Assembly: GCF_031143425.1 (NCBI RefSeq)
Contig: NC_090446.1
Location: 654,059,717 to 654,123,716, forward strand
Source of the DNA: Pleurodeles waltl
Taxonomy: Eukaryota > Chordata > Amphibia > Caudata > Salamandridae
DNA: 64,000 nt
Direction of reading: 5' to 3'
The notes beneath the pieces are model-generated. The model was not told the DNA's origin and did not search any database. It was given only the letters and a program-made list of their open reading frames with translations. Below are positions 46,868-56,616 of the stretch, piece by piece. Within the stretch, counting starts at the first letter, position 1; the number at the start of each line of letters is the position of its first letter. The translations under genes and the position numbers were made by a program.

Positions 46868-47536
46868 ATGCTCAATGTACTGAAGTGGTGGTTCTATTTT
46901 TCAGTTTGTCACTTCCTTCTCACTCTTGTGTCCCTTAGGTACCTACCACTGCAGAGGAATAGGAGGAGGAGGCACGCCCCTGTGTACAGACCCCTTATGG
47001 ACTTGGCTACACTGGAGGACAGGCACATAATACTCACCCATAGACTGGACAAGGCCACAATCGCAGTGCTGTGTGCTCAATTGGAGGCTGATCTGATATC
47101 TGCTATCTGTCATTCCACTGGGATCCCCCCTCTTGTGCAGGTCCTATCAGTCATCCATTTCCTGGCAACTGGCTCTTTCCAAGTGACAATGGGCTTGGCT
47201 ACAGGAATGTCACAAACAATGCTCTCAATAGTGCTGGCAAGGGTTTTGTTTGCCTTGCACAAACACATGTGCAACTACATCACTTTCCCCCAAGTGGACG
47301 ATTTGGCCACTGTGAAGGCTGGATTCTATGCAATGGGACATATTCTAAATGATATTGGGGCCATAGATGGAACACAAATAGCATTTGTCCCTCCCCACCC
47401 TCCCCACCCTAGGCCATTGAACAGGTGTTCAGGATTTGGAAGAGTTTACACTCACTCAAATTCCAAATGGTGTGCCTGGCTGACCAGGCCATTTTTTGGA
47501 TGGAATCACAAAGTTTTGGACAATTGCACAGGATGA
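46868..47536 (+). pseudogene. Harbinger transposase (HARBI1-like), truncated, unit B
   Basis: Near-identical to the unit A copy (41729-42397), with an in-frame upstream Met at 46829 giving 235 codons. It has the basic start, 'LSVIHFLATGSFQ', 'GMSQTMLSIVLARVL' and 'GAIDGTQIAFVPP' (first catalytic Asp, about 47366), then the same abrupt unrelated C-terminus. Because both copies break at the same place, the truncation existed before the duplication. It lies downstream of and opposite in strand to the SANT gene, the usual Harbinger layout of two genes. Confidence 0.85.
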
Positions 47537-48105
47537 CACAGTTCAAAACATTCCACATTTCTGTCAGATAAGCATGATTACTCAAGTTGTGTTCAAGGGT
47601 ATTTATTGAAGTGAATATTATGAAGGAATAGTGCAATGGAATGAGGTGATGGTAGAGGAAAGTCCAGTGTAGTGGTCCAGTCTGTTTGTAGTACAGGTCC
47701 AATGTCCAAGGGGCTATAGGAAGGGGAGCAATGGCAGTTCAAAGTGGACAAGGTGACCGAGTGGAACACAAAGGGGACATTCAGGAGGGTCTCATTTCCT
47801 GGTGGTGGTCTTGGTCTTGGCAGGTGTCTCTGGTGCCTCTCTGGGTTGCAGGGACCATTTGCGGGGTGGTTCATCTTCTGCAGGGGGAGGGATGCTGGTG
47901 GTCTCTGGGTCCTGTGGCAGGGCCTCCTGTCCACTAGCTGCAGCAGATGTGGAGGGCTGTTCAGTTGACTGGCTAGCAGAAGGGGCCCGCTGGTGTGCTG
48001 TGTAGTCTCCATGATGTTGGCCATATCACCCAGCACCCCTGCCATGAAGACCACGATGGTATTGAGGGCATGCAATCCTTTCCTTATCTCCGGATGGTGT
48101 TCCTC

Positions 48106-48594
48106 CTACAGTCGCTGGTTCTCCTGCATGATGTCTATCACCTGACCCATCTTGTCCTGGGATTGTTGGTAAGCCCCCAGGACATTAGTGTGTGTCTCCT
48201 GGATAGTCGGTTCCCTGGGCCTGTTCTCCCCCTGGTGCACAGCTGTCCTCCGTGTGTCCCTAGCCCCCCGTGCTTGTGTCCCCTGAACGGTGTGCTCACT
48301 GTCACTGACCCCAGGACCCTCATTGTCTTGCCTGTGAGGTGTGGACTGGGGTCCCTGTACAGTTGGACGCACTGCTGATTGACGTGTCCTGGGGAGAGGG
48401 GTGTGGGGATGTTGGGTGGCTGCTGAGGTGCTGGATACTGAGGGGGGAGGCTCTGTGGTGCAGTGGGTGTGGGCTAGGGTATCCAACTGACCAGCGGTCC
48501 CTGATGGGCCAGGGAGTTCATCCAGATCCAGAACTCCAGAGTTGCTGTCATCACTGGGGGCATCTTCTGGTGGGGGACTGGGTACCCGTGGCAC
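48106..48594 (-). CDS. Pro/Ser-rich ORF with coiled-coil tail in the Harbinger right arm
   Basis: 163-codon open frame, the longest in the unique right arm. The N-terminal two thirds are Pro/Ser/Thr/Asp-rich ('PSPPPEDAPSDDSNSGVLDLDELPGPSG'); the last 30 residues form a helix ('YQQSQDKMGQVIDIMQENQRL'). Beyond the stop the same frame continues with 'EIRKGLHALNTIVVFMAGVLGDMANIME' (48090-48000), so the original protein was longer and one nonsense change truncates it. The composition resembles the C-terminal half of Myb/SANT-like accessory proteins, but no SANT motif is seen upstream (48600-48760). Function unknown; it may be another exon of the accessory gene or a separate one. Confidence 0.45.
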   Translation of the reverse strand: MPRVPSPPPEDAPSDDSNSGVLDLDELPGPSGTAGQLDTLAHTHCTTEPPPSVSSTSAATQHPHTPLPRTRQSAVRPTVQGPQSTPHRQDNEGPGVSDSEHTVQGTQARGARDTRRTAVHQGENRPREPTIQETHTNVLGAYQQSQDKMGQVIDIMQENQRL

Positions 48595-49320
48595 CTCCTT
48601 GCCGCTGAGATTGGCTGGGGCACGTGTGGGGATGTAAGTGGTGTATTATACAACATGTCTATGACATATTCTGCATCCCTAGCTTCCCCTATATTGTTGC
48701 TGTTGCCCTGCCACCTTTGTTTGATGTATTGTGGGATTCTTAGTTCTCCATGCTGTGCATACATTGGTGGTTGGTGTGCATGCAGGGCTGGGAGGGATGT
48801 GCATGCAGTGGGTATGGCATGCAGGGCTTGACATTCAGGTTAGTTAATTGTGGTGGCTTCACTTTGTGTCTATAATTTGCATGGCTATGTCTTGGTTTTT
48901 TTCGTGTCAGCAACGGGTTGTGGGTAATTTGTGTTGTGTATTTTATAGTGCTGTTGGTGGGTGGGTGTGGTGGGTGTATCAGTGTCAGGTGTGTGTTGTT
49001 GGTATTGGCCAATGTTGTGTTGTTTTGTATTTGGGTGGCCATTCTGACCGCGCCGGTATATGATGCCAATGTTTTACCACCATTGAATGTCCGCTGTGGT
49101 GGTTCGTGGGTCATAATGTGGAGGGCGTTGGGTGTTCGTACCGACAGTTTAACACTAACCTTTGGTCTGGCGGATATGTGTTTGTTGCAGTATTCTGTCG
49201 GTTTGGTGTGTGTGTGTGTCGAAATATGGCGAACAGATGTTCGCCTATGTGATGGTATGTTGGCGGCAGTCACTGCGGCAGTAAGTGGGATTTACCGCCA
49301 ATGTCATAATCAGGGCCTGA

Positions 49321-49536
49321 GTATTTTTTTCATGTGTGTGAGTACTGTGTGACTACAGTGGTATTGCAAGAGCTTTGCATATCTCCTAGATAAGCCTTGG
49401 CTGCTCAACTACAGCTACCCATAGACAGCGTGGCTTCTAGACACTGACTACATTTCACTAATAAGGGATAACTCGACGTGGTATAAGGTATAAGTATCTT
49501 TGGTCCCTCTACAAACCAGGCCAGCCTCATACACAC
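49321..49536 (+). mobile_element. Solo LTR of the second type, right part
   Basis: Continues the LTR broken at 38789 after the TGA duplication. It contains 'gctttgcatatctcctagataagccttggctg'-type sequence (49371-49403) and ends CTCATA at 49531, near-complementary to the TGTGAG start at 36102. CACAG at 49532-49536 is the right 5-bp duplication. Confidence 0.75.
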
Positions 49537-50214
49537 AGTAATAATAAATCCGACCTTAAAAGTGAAGAGGATTTATTATTACCATTCCAATGGTACTAAA
49601 CATGATGTAGCTACTCTTCTCATATAAGGAATTACAGCTAAAAGATTCTAGAAGGAATTCCCAATGTGGGACTATAAGGGGGGCAAGCCTCACGGTAAGG
49701 AAAAATGACTTCAGGAGTTTTTCATTACTAGGACATGAAAAACTTAAAGGTGCATGTCCTGTCTTTTGTTCACATGACACTCTGCCCTATGGGCTACTAT
49801 AGCCTACCTTGAGGGGACTTATATGGAAGAAAGGGGGAGTTCTGGGCTTGATGCCAAGTGGAGGTGGCAGTAAGACTGCACACACAGGCTCTGCAGTGTT
49901 AGGCCTGAGACATGTTTACAGAGCTACTTAAGTTGGAGGCAAAATCAGTGCTGCAGGCCCGCTAGTAGCATTTAATTTACAGGCCTTGGTTATATGGTGT
50001 ATCCTTCTACAAGGGACTTATTGGTAAATTAAATACACCAGTTGTGGATACACCAATATTACCATGTTTTAGGGGAGAAAAGCATGCACTTTAGCACTGA
50101 TTAGCAGTGATAATGTGTTCAGAGTCCTTAGACTAACAAAAAATACAGGAACAAAACAGGTGGTAAAGGCAAAAAGACTGGGGTAAGACAACCCTAAGGC
50201 TTCCAGGTCTAATA
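49537..50214 (-). mobile_element. 3' LTR of minus-strand Gmr1-like element, inner part
   Basis: On the minus strand the LTR starts TATTAGACC at 50214 (compare TGTTAGACC at 56617) and runs down to 49537. Blocks match the other LTR starts: 'ctaaaacatggtaatatt' (about 50075-50058), the 'gcactttagcactg' block (50085) and 'gtaaattaaatac' (50035). It is separated from its outer part (34679-36101) by the nested solo LTR and Harbinger. Confidence 0.8.
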
Positions 50215-51480
50215 CGTGTCTTCCCAGTTGGAAGTGGGGAGTGCTTCCCAACCTCTAGGAAGTTCTCATCCCTAATTCGGAAGAACCTGGATCGGCCATC
50301 AGCACTGGTATGCTCTATCCCAGGTCTCTGTTCCACCATGAAGTTCATACCCGGTAGGGAAAAGGAACGCCTCAACAGTTTTGAATTTTCATCCCTCATC
50401 TGCATTAGCCACCTGAGGGGCCTGTGGTCAGTCTGAAACAGGAAGTGAGTACCAAACAGGTATGGCCACAACTTCTTCAGGGCTCAAACCACAGCAAAAG
50501 CTTCTCTCTCGATAGCACTCCAGTTCAGTCCACTGGGGAGTGAACTTCTAGTAATGAAGGCTATAGGTTGATCCAGGCCTTCTTTATTGAGTTGTGACAA
50601 TACTGCCCTTACACGATGCTCTGAGGCATCAGTGTGTACAATCAATTCTTTGGAGATGTCAGGGGCTTTGAGCACAGGAGCTGTGCACATGGTTTGCTCC
50701 AAGGAGTCAAACGCTTTTTGGCATGTCACTATCCAAATCACATTCCTGGGCTGCTTCTTGGAAGTCAGCTCAGTCAAGGGGGCAACAATGGTGCCATATC
50801 CCTTGACAAACCTCCTGTAGTACCCAGTGATGCCCAAGAAGGCTCTGACCTCAGTCTGAGTTTTGGGGGCTTCCAGGCTGTGATAGTCTCAATTTTGGCC
50901 TGCAGTGACTGCACCTTACCACCACCCACCAGATGTCCCACGTACACCACTGATCTCTGCCCTATCTGGCACTTACCGGCCTTGATAGACACAACCCACA
51001 GAGCCATGGCTGCACTCGGAGAGCCACCTGGGGGCTGGGCCGTAGTTCTGCTAAAAGCAGCCCCGCGGATTTCATTGAACACTTTCACAAACTGCCTGGC
51101 GATATTGGGATAGTGTGAGGCCTAGCAAGAACACTTCTCTGTCTATGGTTACGTATGTATACCTATTACTTAAGAGTCTAACTTCCCAACAATTGCTCTA
51201 ACCTTAATTGCCCTATTCAGGTACCATCATTTTTGTCATATTGAAATCTGATAAAACCTCTATATTTCTGCTATGCCCCTGTATGGAGCCTACTTCCTCC
51301 CCTAAATCCAGCATCTTATCGATATCGCTCTTGATGCTGGTCCTCTCCATATCCGACAACCTGTAAGACATGTAAGAATTGTGCTTGACAAGGAGGTTGT
51401 CTCCTGGGTCCACATCATCCAATACTTGGGGGCAGTACCTCTGCTGTTCAGGAGTCAGGGTGGGGGAAATGATCACTCCT
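50215..51480 (-). pseudogene. Gmr1-like element A: RT (partial) and RNase H
   Basis: Minus strand. The RT start (51480-51215) has 'LTPEQQ', 'KHNSYMSYRLSDMERTSIKSDIDKMLDLG'-type sequence, the pre-finger region of Ty3/gypsy RT. The central palm with YxDD is missing; instead 51000-51225 carries an LTR-derived fragment in the opposite orientation. After it come 'KCQIGQRSVVYVGHLVG' and 'GITGYYRRFVKGYG' (RT thumb), then RNase H with 'VHTDASEHRVRAVLSQ' and 'WSAIEREAFAVVWALKKLWPYLFG' plus 'FQTDHRPLRWL' (50700-50400): first Asp, Glu and second Asp are present. Frameshifts separate pieces. RNase H lies next to the 3' LTR, so RT-RH is the last coding part of the element. Confidence 0.85.
51000..51225 (+). 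repeat. LTR-derived fragment replacing the RT palm
   Basis: 'gggggctgggccgtagttctgct' (51035-51057) and 'cttaagagtctaacttcccaacaattgctctaacctta' (51171-51208) are the reverse complement of 34918-35020 in the outer LTR piece, with about 110 unrelated bases between. It is an LTR piece in opposite orientation lying where the RT catalytic core should be. Confidence 0.6.
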
Positions 51481-51645
51481 TCTACAGACCCTTCCTTCTC
51501 CTTGGAGATTAAGAGGCAGGTAGAGGTTCACTCTCCTCCTCATCAGCTCTATTAGTCACCAGCAACATGGTCGCCTCAAACCTCTCAAAGTGGGGTTTGA
51601 GGTGACTAACATGCAGCACCTTATGGGGTTGCCTAGGGGTCTTTC

Positions 51646-52480
51646 TCAACCACCACAGTGGGCCAGTCCAGCAATCCTGGAGGGCCAGGGCTCCACAGGT
51701 TCAATCACCCACACTTTCTGCCCAGGCTGGAATTCCACAGTGGTAGAGTTTTGCTCATACCATTCCTTCATTACAGTCTGGCTGGGTTCTAAACTGTCAG
51801 AAGCTTGCTTCCAAAACTTAGCCGTTCTGCTATGGAAGGCCAGCATATAGTTCACTACATCCTGGGGGAATTTCTTGGGCGCTTGCTCCCAACCCTCTTT
51901 TACCAAGCTAAGAGGTTCCCTGACAGGGTGCCCATACAGAAGCTCAAAGAGGCTGAAGCTCACTCCCTTCTGTGGTACCTCCCTGTAAGCAAACAACAAG
52001 CAGCGCAAGAGGATGTTCCACTTTCTCCTCAGGCCCTCAAGCAGACTTCTGATCATGCCTTTGACGGTCTTATGGAATCTCTCAACAAGCCCATTGGTTT
52101 GGGGGTGGTAAAGGGTAGAGAACTAGTAGGTTACCCACACTCTTTCCACATGGCCTGCATATAAGCAGACATGAAGTTGGTGCCCTTGTCATACACCACT
52201 TCCTTGGGGAACCCCACCTGGGTGAAAAACCAAATAAGGGCTCTTGCCACTACAGGTGCAGTGGTGGTCCGCAGAGGTATGGCATCTGGGTACCATGTGA
52301 CATGATCCACCAGCACCAGGATGAACCTGTGACCAGATGTGGTCCGGGGATCCATAGGTCCAACGCTGCCGATGCCTACTGTTTCAAAGGGTGCTAATGA
52401 CTGGCAGTGGTTTCAGGAGTGCCTTCAGCTTCTGCCCTGTACTCCCATTGGCCTGACAGGTCACGCAGGTCCTTCAGAAT
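51646..52480 (-). pseudogene. Gmr1-like element A: integrase
   Basis: Minus strand, upstream of RT. A zinc-finger remnant 'CVTCQANGSTGQ' (about 52465-52430, C-x2-C) is followed by the catalytic core: 'FILVLVDHVTWYPDAIPLR' (first Asp), 'VGFPKEVVYDKGTNFMS' (second Asp) and 'NGLVERFHKTVKGMI' (Glu, about 52090), then the C-terminal 'LLFAYREVPQKGVSFSLFELLYG' and a chromatin/DNA-binding tail with 'EFQPGQKVWVIEP'. At least two frame breaks and several stops. Chromoviral chromodomain not seen. Its position before RT rather than after RNase H is the diagnostic feature of the Gmr1 clade. Confidence 0.88.
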
Positions 52481-52739
52481 GTGTCTGAGGGGGTCCTCAT
52501 TGTGGTCCAACAAAAGTGGGGGACAAGGCTTGCAAATGTCTTGTCTTGGCCCAAGTGTCCCACCAGGGATATCTCATGAGCCAGCTCCAGTAGGAAGGCC
52601 CTGTAGGATTGGAGGGTCACCAGGGTCCTTGTTGTCCCACGCACAGGAGCCTTAGGCTCACTATATAGGAGGCCATCCTAACTGTAAATGTGATAGCTCC
52701 CAGAGGCATAACCTGCTGCTTGGGATTCGGCCTGTGGCC

Positions 52740-53470
52740 TCATGCCCTCAAGGGTTGAACACTCCCTCTGTATCCTGCAGAACTCCTGCTCGGTGGGTCC
52801 TCTTTCATCTGCCAGCCTACAGAGGTAGGTAGGTCACCTAGGGAAACAGTGCCCTCCTCAGTGGACTCCTGCGTGGCCTCAGTGGGCTTCCCATCCATCT
52901 CACTAGGAGTACACTCAGGGACTGGTTTACCACACCCTCTGCCTCTCCCCTTTTTGGCAGCTGGCTGAGACATTGTTCCAGGTTCCATTACTGCTTGACT
53001 TTCCTCCCGGGTAGCTATGCACCTTGTGGTAGCACAGATCCAGTCAGGTATCCCCAACATCGTCACATGAGTTCTACCTCCTTCCAGGCAGAGGACTCTA
53101 GGTCATTACCTAGCAAGCAGTCCACAGGCATGGCAGTGCTTACAGCAACTCTCAGATGACCTGCCATCCCTCCACACTGAAAAGGAACCAGGGCACCCGG
53201 ATAATGACCCTCTCTGTTGTCAGCCACCACAACTTGGTGGAATTCATTGGGAATCACCTGCTCTGGGGACACCAGTTGACTCCTTACCACAGTTTACTGG
53301 CACCTCTGTCCCTCAGAGCCTCAACACCTTGCCCATTGATGGTGACACATTGCCTATACTTGGTAGTACTTGATGGCACATGGATCTTGGAATCCATTTC
53401 CCAGTCACCCAGGGACACTCGGGTAACCTCGCTAAAGTCCTCCCCATCCCCCATTAACTGGGCCAAAACT
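52740..53470 (-). pseudogene. Gmr1-like element A: protease and linker
   Basis: Minus strand. The protease active-site stretch reads 'ALRDRGAS' (about 53310) where the intact sister copy has 'ALRDTGAS', so the D-T/S-G triad is altered at Thr. Downstream 'VVADNREGHYPGALVPF' and 'MPVDCLLGNDLESSAWKEVELM' (53230-53065) match the sister protease closely. A basic/acidic linker (53066-52740) with 'KKGRGRGCGKPVPE' leads towards integrase. Multiple stops. Non-functional. Confidence 0.8.
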
Positions 53471-53479
53471 CCACCCCCA

Positions 53480-56226
53480 TCAGTATGCTATCCACCCTTG
53501 GTTCTTACCTCCAGTGGGAGGGTGTGCTCTTTTTGGAAACTTGAGGTCTCCCTTGTAGTGTCCATACTTGATGCTCTCATAGTACTTGGGTGTTTTGGAC
53601 TGCTGACTTTTGTCAGGGTAGTTTGGCTTCTGATAGCCAGATTGGGAATGTGAAGCAGACCATTTCCGTTGTGAGTTGTTTTTGGGGCCTTTGGACAACT
53701 CCTTCTTTTTATCTCCCCCTCTATCCTCTGGTGGGAACCCTGACTACCCTTTTGGGAGTCCCCCGCAGATATCTTTGTGGACACTCTGGTGCTGCCCTAG
53801 GTGTCCGCCTCCTTAGGAAGCTTCCTGGGATCAGTCAGCTTGCTATCCTCCAGGTGTTGTCACAGCACTGTAAAAAAAACAAGAATGTGCTCCTTGAAAA
53901 ACAAGTTGTACAACCCATCAAAATCATTCACATTGCTGATCTTCACCCAGCTCTTCAGTGCCTTACCACCATAATCTAGGAAATCCACCCAGGTTTATGT
54001 GGAGTTTGCGACTGGCCCCAAACTTTTGCCTCTATCTCTTAGGTGTCAGACCAAACTTCTTGACTAAGGTGTCTTTCATGGCAGGGTAATTGAGCTGCCC
54101 CCCCACATCTAAATTAAGAAGGGTGTCCCTCCCCACTGGGGGCATGTACTAATACAAATTATCTCCCCAGAACTCCTCTTGGACCCTATGTGCTCTTAAA
54201 GGCACTTCGTAGGCTGCGAACCACTTATCTATGTCATCCCCTGCACTGAAACTGGGTGCCACATCTTTTGGGATGTGGCCTCTGTACTCACTGCTGATTT
54301 GGTGCCACCATTTCCATTGCTGGATCTTACATTCCGGTGCTCTTATGTCCAGCTCTCTGAAACTGAGCTCATGGGCCAACTACTCCTCAAGAGTCAGTTT
54401 TCCCTCCTCGCGGGCCTGCTCCAATCTAGCAAGTTATAGTCTGAGTTTTCGATCTGTTGTGGGCACAATAGCACATCCAAGAGCTTGATTACAGTAAGAT
54501 GCTGTTGCTTGCAACATTCAGACTTATTTGGGTATATTCAATACATCCTTGAATAGCAAGTTTGCAATAACTAATGCTTGCTAAATGTCTCATTTATTAT
54601 AACCAGTGCTTGTTGATTATGCACATTGTATTCCATCTGCTCCAACTGTAACTGCCAAAACATGTGCTCTTCACAATGTGATCTGTATCGACCATGTTTC
54701 ACAACCAGGAGGATAATTGCTCTTTTCTTTAACAAGCAATCAACTGCCAAAAGGCACATGTGCACATTTTATTATTTAAGGATGCTTGACAGTCTGAGGC
54801 CTTGCTCGGCACCGTACCTATTGCTCTGCTCACCTGTCTCCAGTCAAGTTGAATTCTTAGCACTCCAGCCTACCTCCAGTCGTGTTCCAGTGCTAGTCAA
54901 GTTCCCTGTTCCCAAGCCTGTCTCAAGTCAAGTTCCAGCATTTCTCGTCCTCTGGACAGCCTCCAGTTGAGTTCTGGCGATCCTCGCCCTCCGGTTGGTT
55001 TCCTGCAGAGTTCCTGCTCTCCTCTTCCATCTTCTGCTGATGATCCCATATTGCCTGTAAAAGAGAGAAAATAAGAAAGTTTAAAAAAACCAGTTTGGGT
55101 TTTTTCTGAAATTTTCATGCAAGTAACTTCATTTCAAGGTAAAGAAAGATTAATCGCTCAAATGAAACAAAACAGAGCTCTGTCTTTTAAATAATTTATG
55201 GCAATTAGAACTAGCGTAATTTATCGTTTGGGTGGGAATCCAAGATAACGCTAAACAGACATTAAGGAAAGATGTATTTCCTGTAACAATTGATCCCCTG
55301 AGAATTAGGAGATTGAAAATAGAGCACGTTTACAAGAACTATTATTGGCAAGAGATTACGGCGCAACACAAAGAAGCCCTTTAGTCAAGTTGATTGTTTT
55401 TGAGTTTGGACATTGCTTCAGAGACTCTAAAAGTATTGTAAAAAGAGGAAGAGACTTGTTCATCCTCATAGAAACGTATGCACAATGTGTCAACAATAAC
55501 TGACATTATGCAATGTACAATAGTTTATGCAATTTCAATGTATTAATGAATTAATTCTTTTGCAGCCCAGAATGCTCCAAAACCAAGAAACAAGTATTTT
55601 GAGAAATCAGAAGTCTTGACCCCTAACACGGCACACAGTTCAGGATCCAGCAGTCCGATTCTGCAGTCCACGAAGGAGAAGTTGGTATTTTCTCTTTTTC
55701 TTTTCCCAAAACCCCCTTCCCCCTGAGGACTTGCGAGAGGGCAATGTACTCTTCATCGCAGTCACATTAGTCTTCATAGGGACCGGAGAATTGTCATTGT
55801 CCCATCAGAACGCCTGGAATTCACGTTAGTGGCTTGCACAGAACACTCTCCTCCCTCCTGTTTGCCAGCTCCTCTGGTGACAGGTTCCTGGAAGAGAGAG
55901 TGCTCCCTGGTCTGGAAACCACTCTGCTCCTGGCAAACTGTTGGCCCTTTCCACAGGTGGTTCTCCTTCCTCGTGGGAATCCAAGATAAGATCATCCTTC
56001 TCCTCAGGGATTTTCTGCTCCTCCTCTTGGATGTCTTCCCCTTGAACCTGGGCCTCTGCCCAGGCCATCAAATCCTTCTTTAGTTCCACCTTCCTTGCAA
56101 AACCCTTGTAGACACTTGAAAGTCTTTGCAGAAATCCTTTAGTTGTTGCACAGTATAAGATTCCAACCTGATCAGATCAAAGTCAACTACTGCAGGTGCA
56201 GGTACAGCTGCTCCAGAGCGAGACAT
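53480..56226 (-). pseudogene. Gmr1-like element A: gag, interrupted
   Basis: Minus strand from a Met at 56226 (MSRSG...). The N-terminal 'DFDLIRLESYTVQQLKDFCKDFQV' matches the SAP-like start of the sister gag. It is soon frameshifted (stop at about 56080) and then acidic. An unrelated ~1.2-kb insertion occupies about 54490-55700. Gag resumes with 'LAHELSFRELDIRAPE' and 'DDIDKWFAAYEVPLRAH' (54350-54190), and ends with a knuckle-like 'YGHYKGD' (53570) in which the first Cys residues have become Tyr and Ser. Clearly dead, and the older of the two Gmr1-like copies. Confidence 0.8.
54490..55700. repeat. Unidentified insertion within gag of element A
   Basis: Sequence with no match to the sister gag, placed between two gag blocks. 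It contains three to four degenerate 'cctccagtcaagttccag'-type units (54836-54985), an oligo-A stretch (55081-55087) and AT-rich flanks. It could be an LTR or other non-coding element; no ends or target duplication were identified. Confidence 0.5.
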
Positions 56227-56413
56227 AATTTAGCAGAAAATATCCAAAAGGACAATTAGGGAGAATTGAGAAAAAAATCTGAAATGACAAATGCCAATTG
56301 GTACAGATTAGGCACAAATAGGAGGTGTAGGTCTAAGTATGGAGTTGTAGTGTACACTGAGCCAGTAGGTGGTATTGCACAAACACAAGTCCTAGCCTCA
56401 CAGTGATCAGCAA
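56227..56413 (-). promoter_or_regulatory. Leader and primer-binding region of element A
   Basis: Starting just inside the 5' LTR (56413, minus strand) the sequence TTGCTGATCACTGTGAGG corresponds to TTGGTGATCAGCGGTGAGG at 58473 in the sister element, the position of the tRNA primer-binding site. The leader runs about 190 bases to the gag Met. Confidence 0.6.
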
Positions 56414-56616
56414 TGTTATAAATTGGGTTTCTGGTTAGCTAGGGTATGCACCTCAGCCAGGCAGAATCCACCATCTTAGCCAGGGTATTAAATTACACAC
56501 TAAAGATTCCCTGGGTTCGCCCTATGGTAGCTTGGCTAAAGAGTCAATGTTTAAAGTATTTGTACATCACTCAAGTACTAATTACAGTGAAATCACCACA
56601 GAAGTAAAAAAAGACT
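56414..56616 (-). mobile_element. 5' LTR tail of element A, cut by element B
   Basis: The minus strand ends ...TTATAACA at 56414. The reverse complement shows the LTR-end blocks 'ggttagctagg', 'tggtagcttggc' and 'accacagaa', as at 34679-34890. It stops at 56616 where the plus-strand LTR begins, so element B inserted here. Confidence 0.8.

Larger units (their letters stand above)
42524..47663 (+). repeat. Tandem duplication unit B
   Basis: Second copy of the block starting at 38315. The junction at 42520-42526 joins Harbinger interior ('gaggaaag') to LTR sequence ('cttcagtgc') with two to three shared bases, suggesting microhomology joining. The block again contains an LTR tail with AATAAA (42969), a TGA flank and a Harbinger left end (42999). 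It stays similar to unit A up to 47663, after which only unique Harbinger right-end sequence follows. Confidence 0.93.
38787..49320. mobile_element. PIF/Harbinger DNA transposon with internal tandem duplication
   Basis: The left end (38790) begins GGTGGTCATTATGAGATTGG. The right end (49317), reverse-complemented, begins GGCCCTGATTATGACATTGG: 24-bp terminal inverted repeats with five mismatches. Both are flanked by TGA (38787-38789 and 49318-49320), a 3-bp duplication of Harbinger size. A second left end lies at 42999 because the left half plus flank is duplicated, so 42999-49317 (6.3 kb) would be one complete-looking unit. It encodes a truncated HARBI1-like nuclease on the plus strand and Myb/SANT-type accessory frames on the minus strand. 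Inserted in the solo LTR at 36102-49531. Confidence 0.85.
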
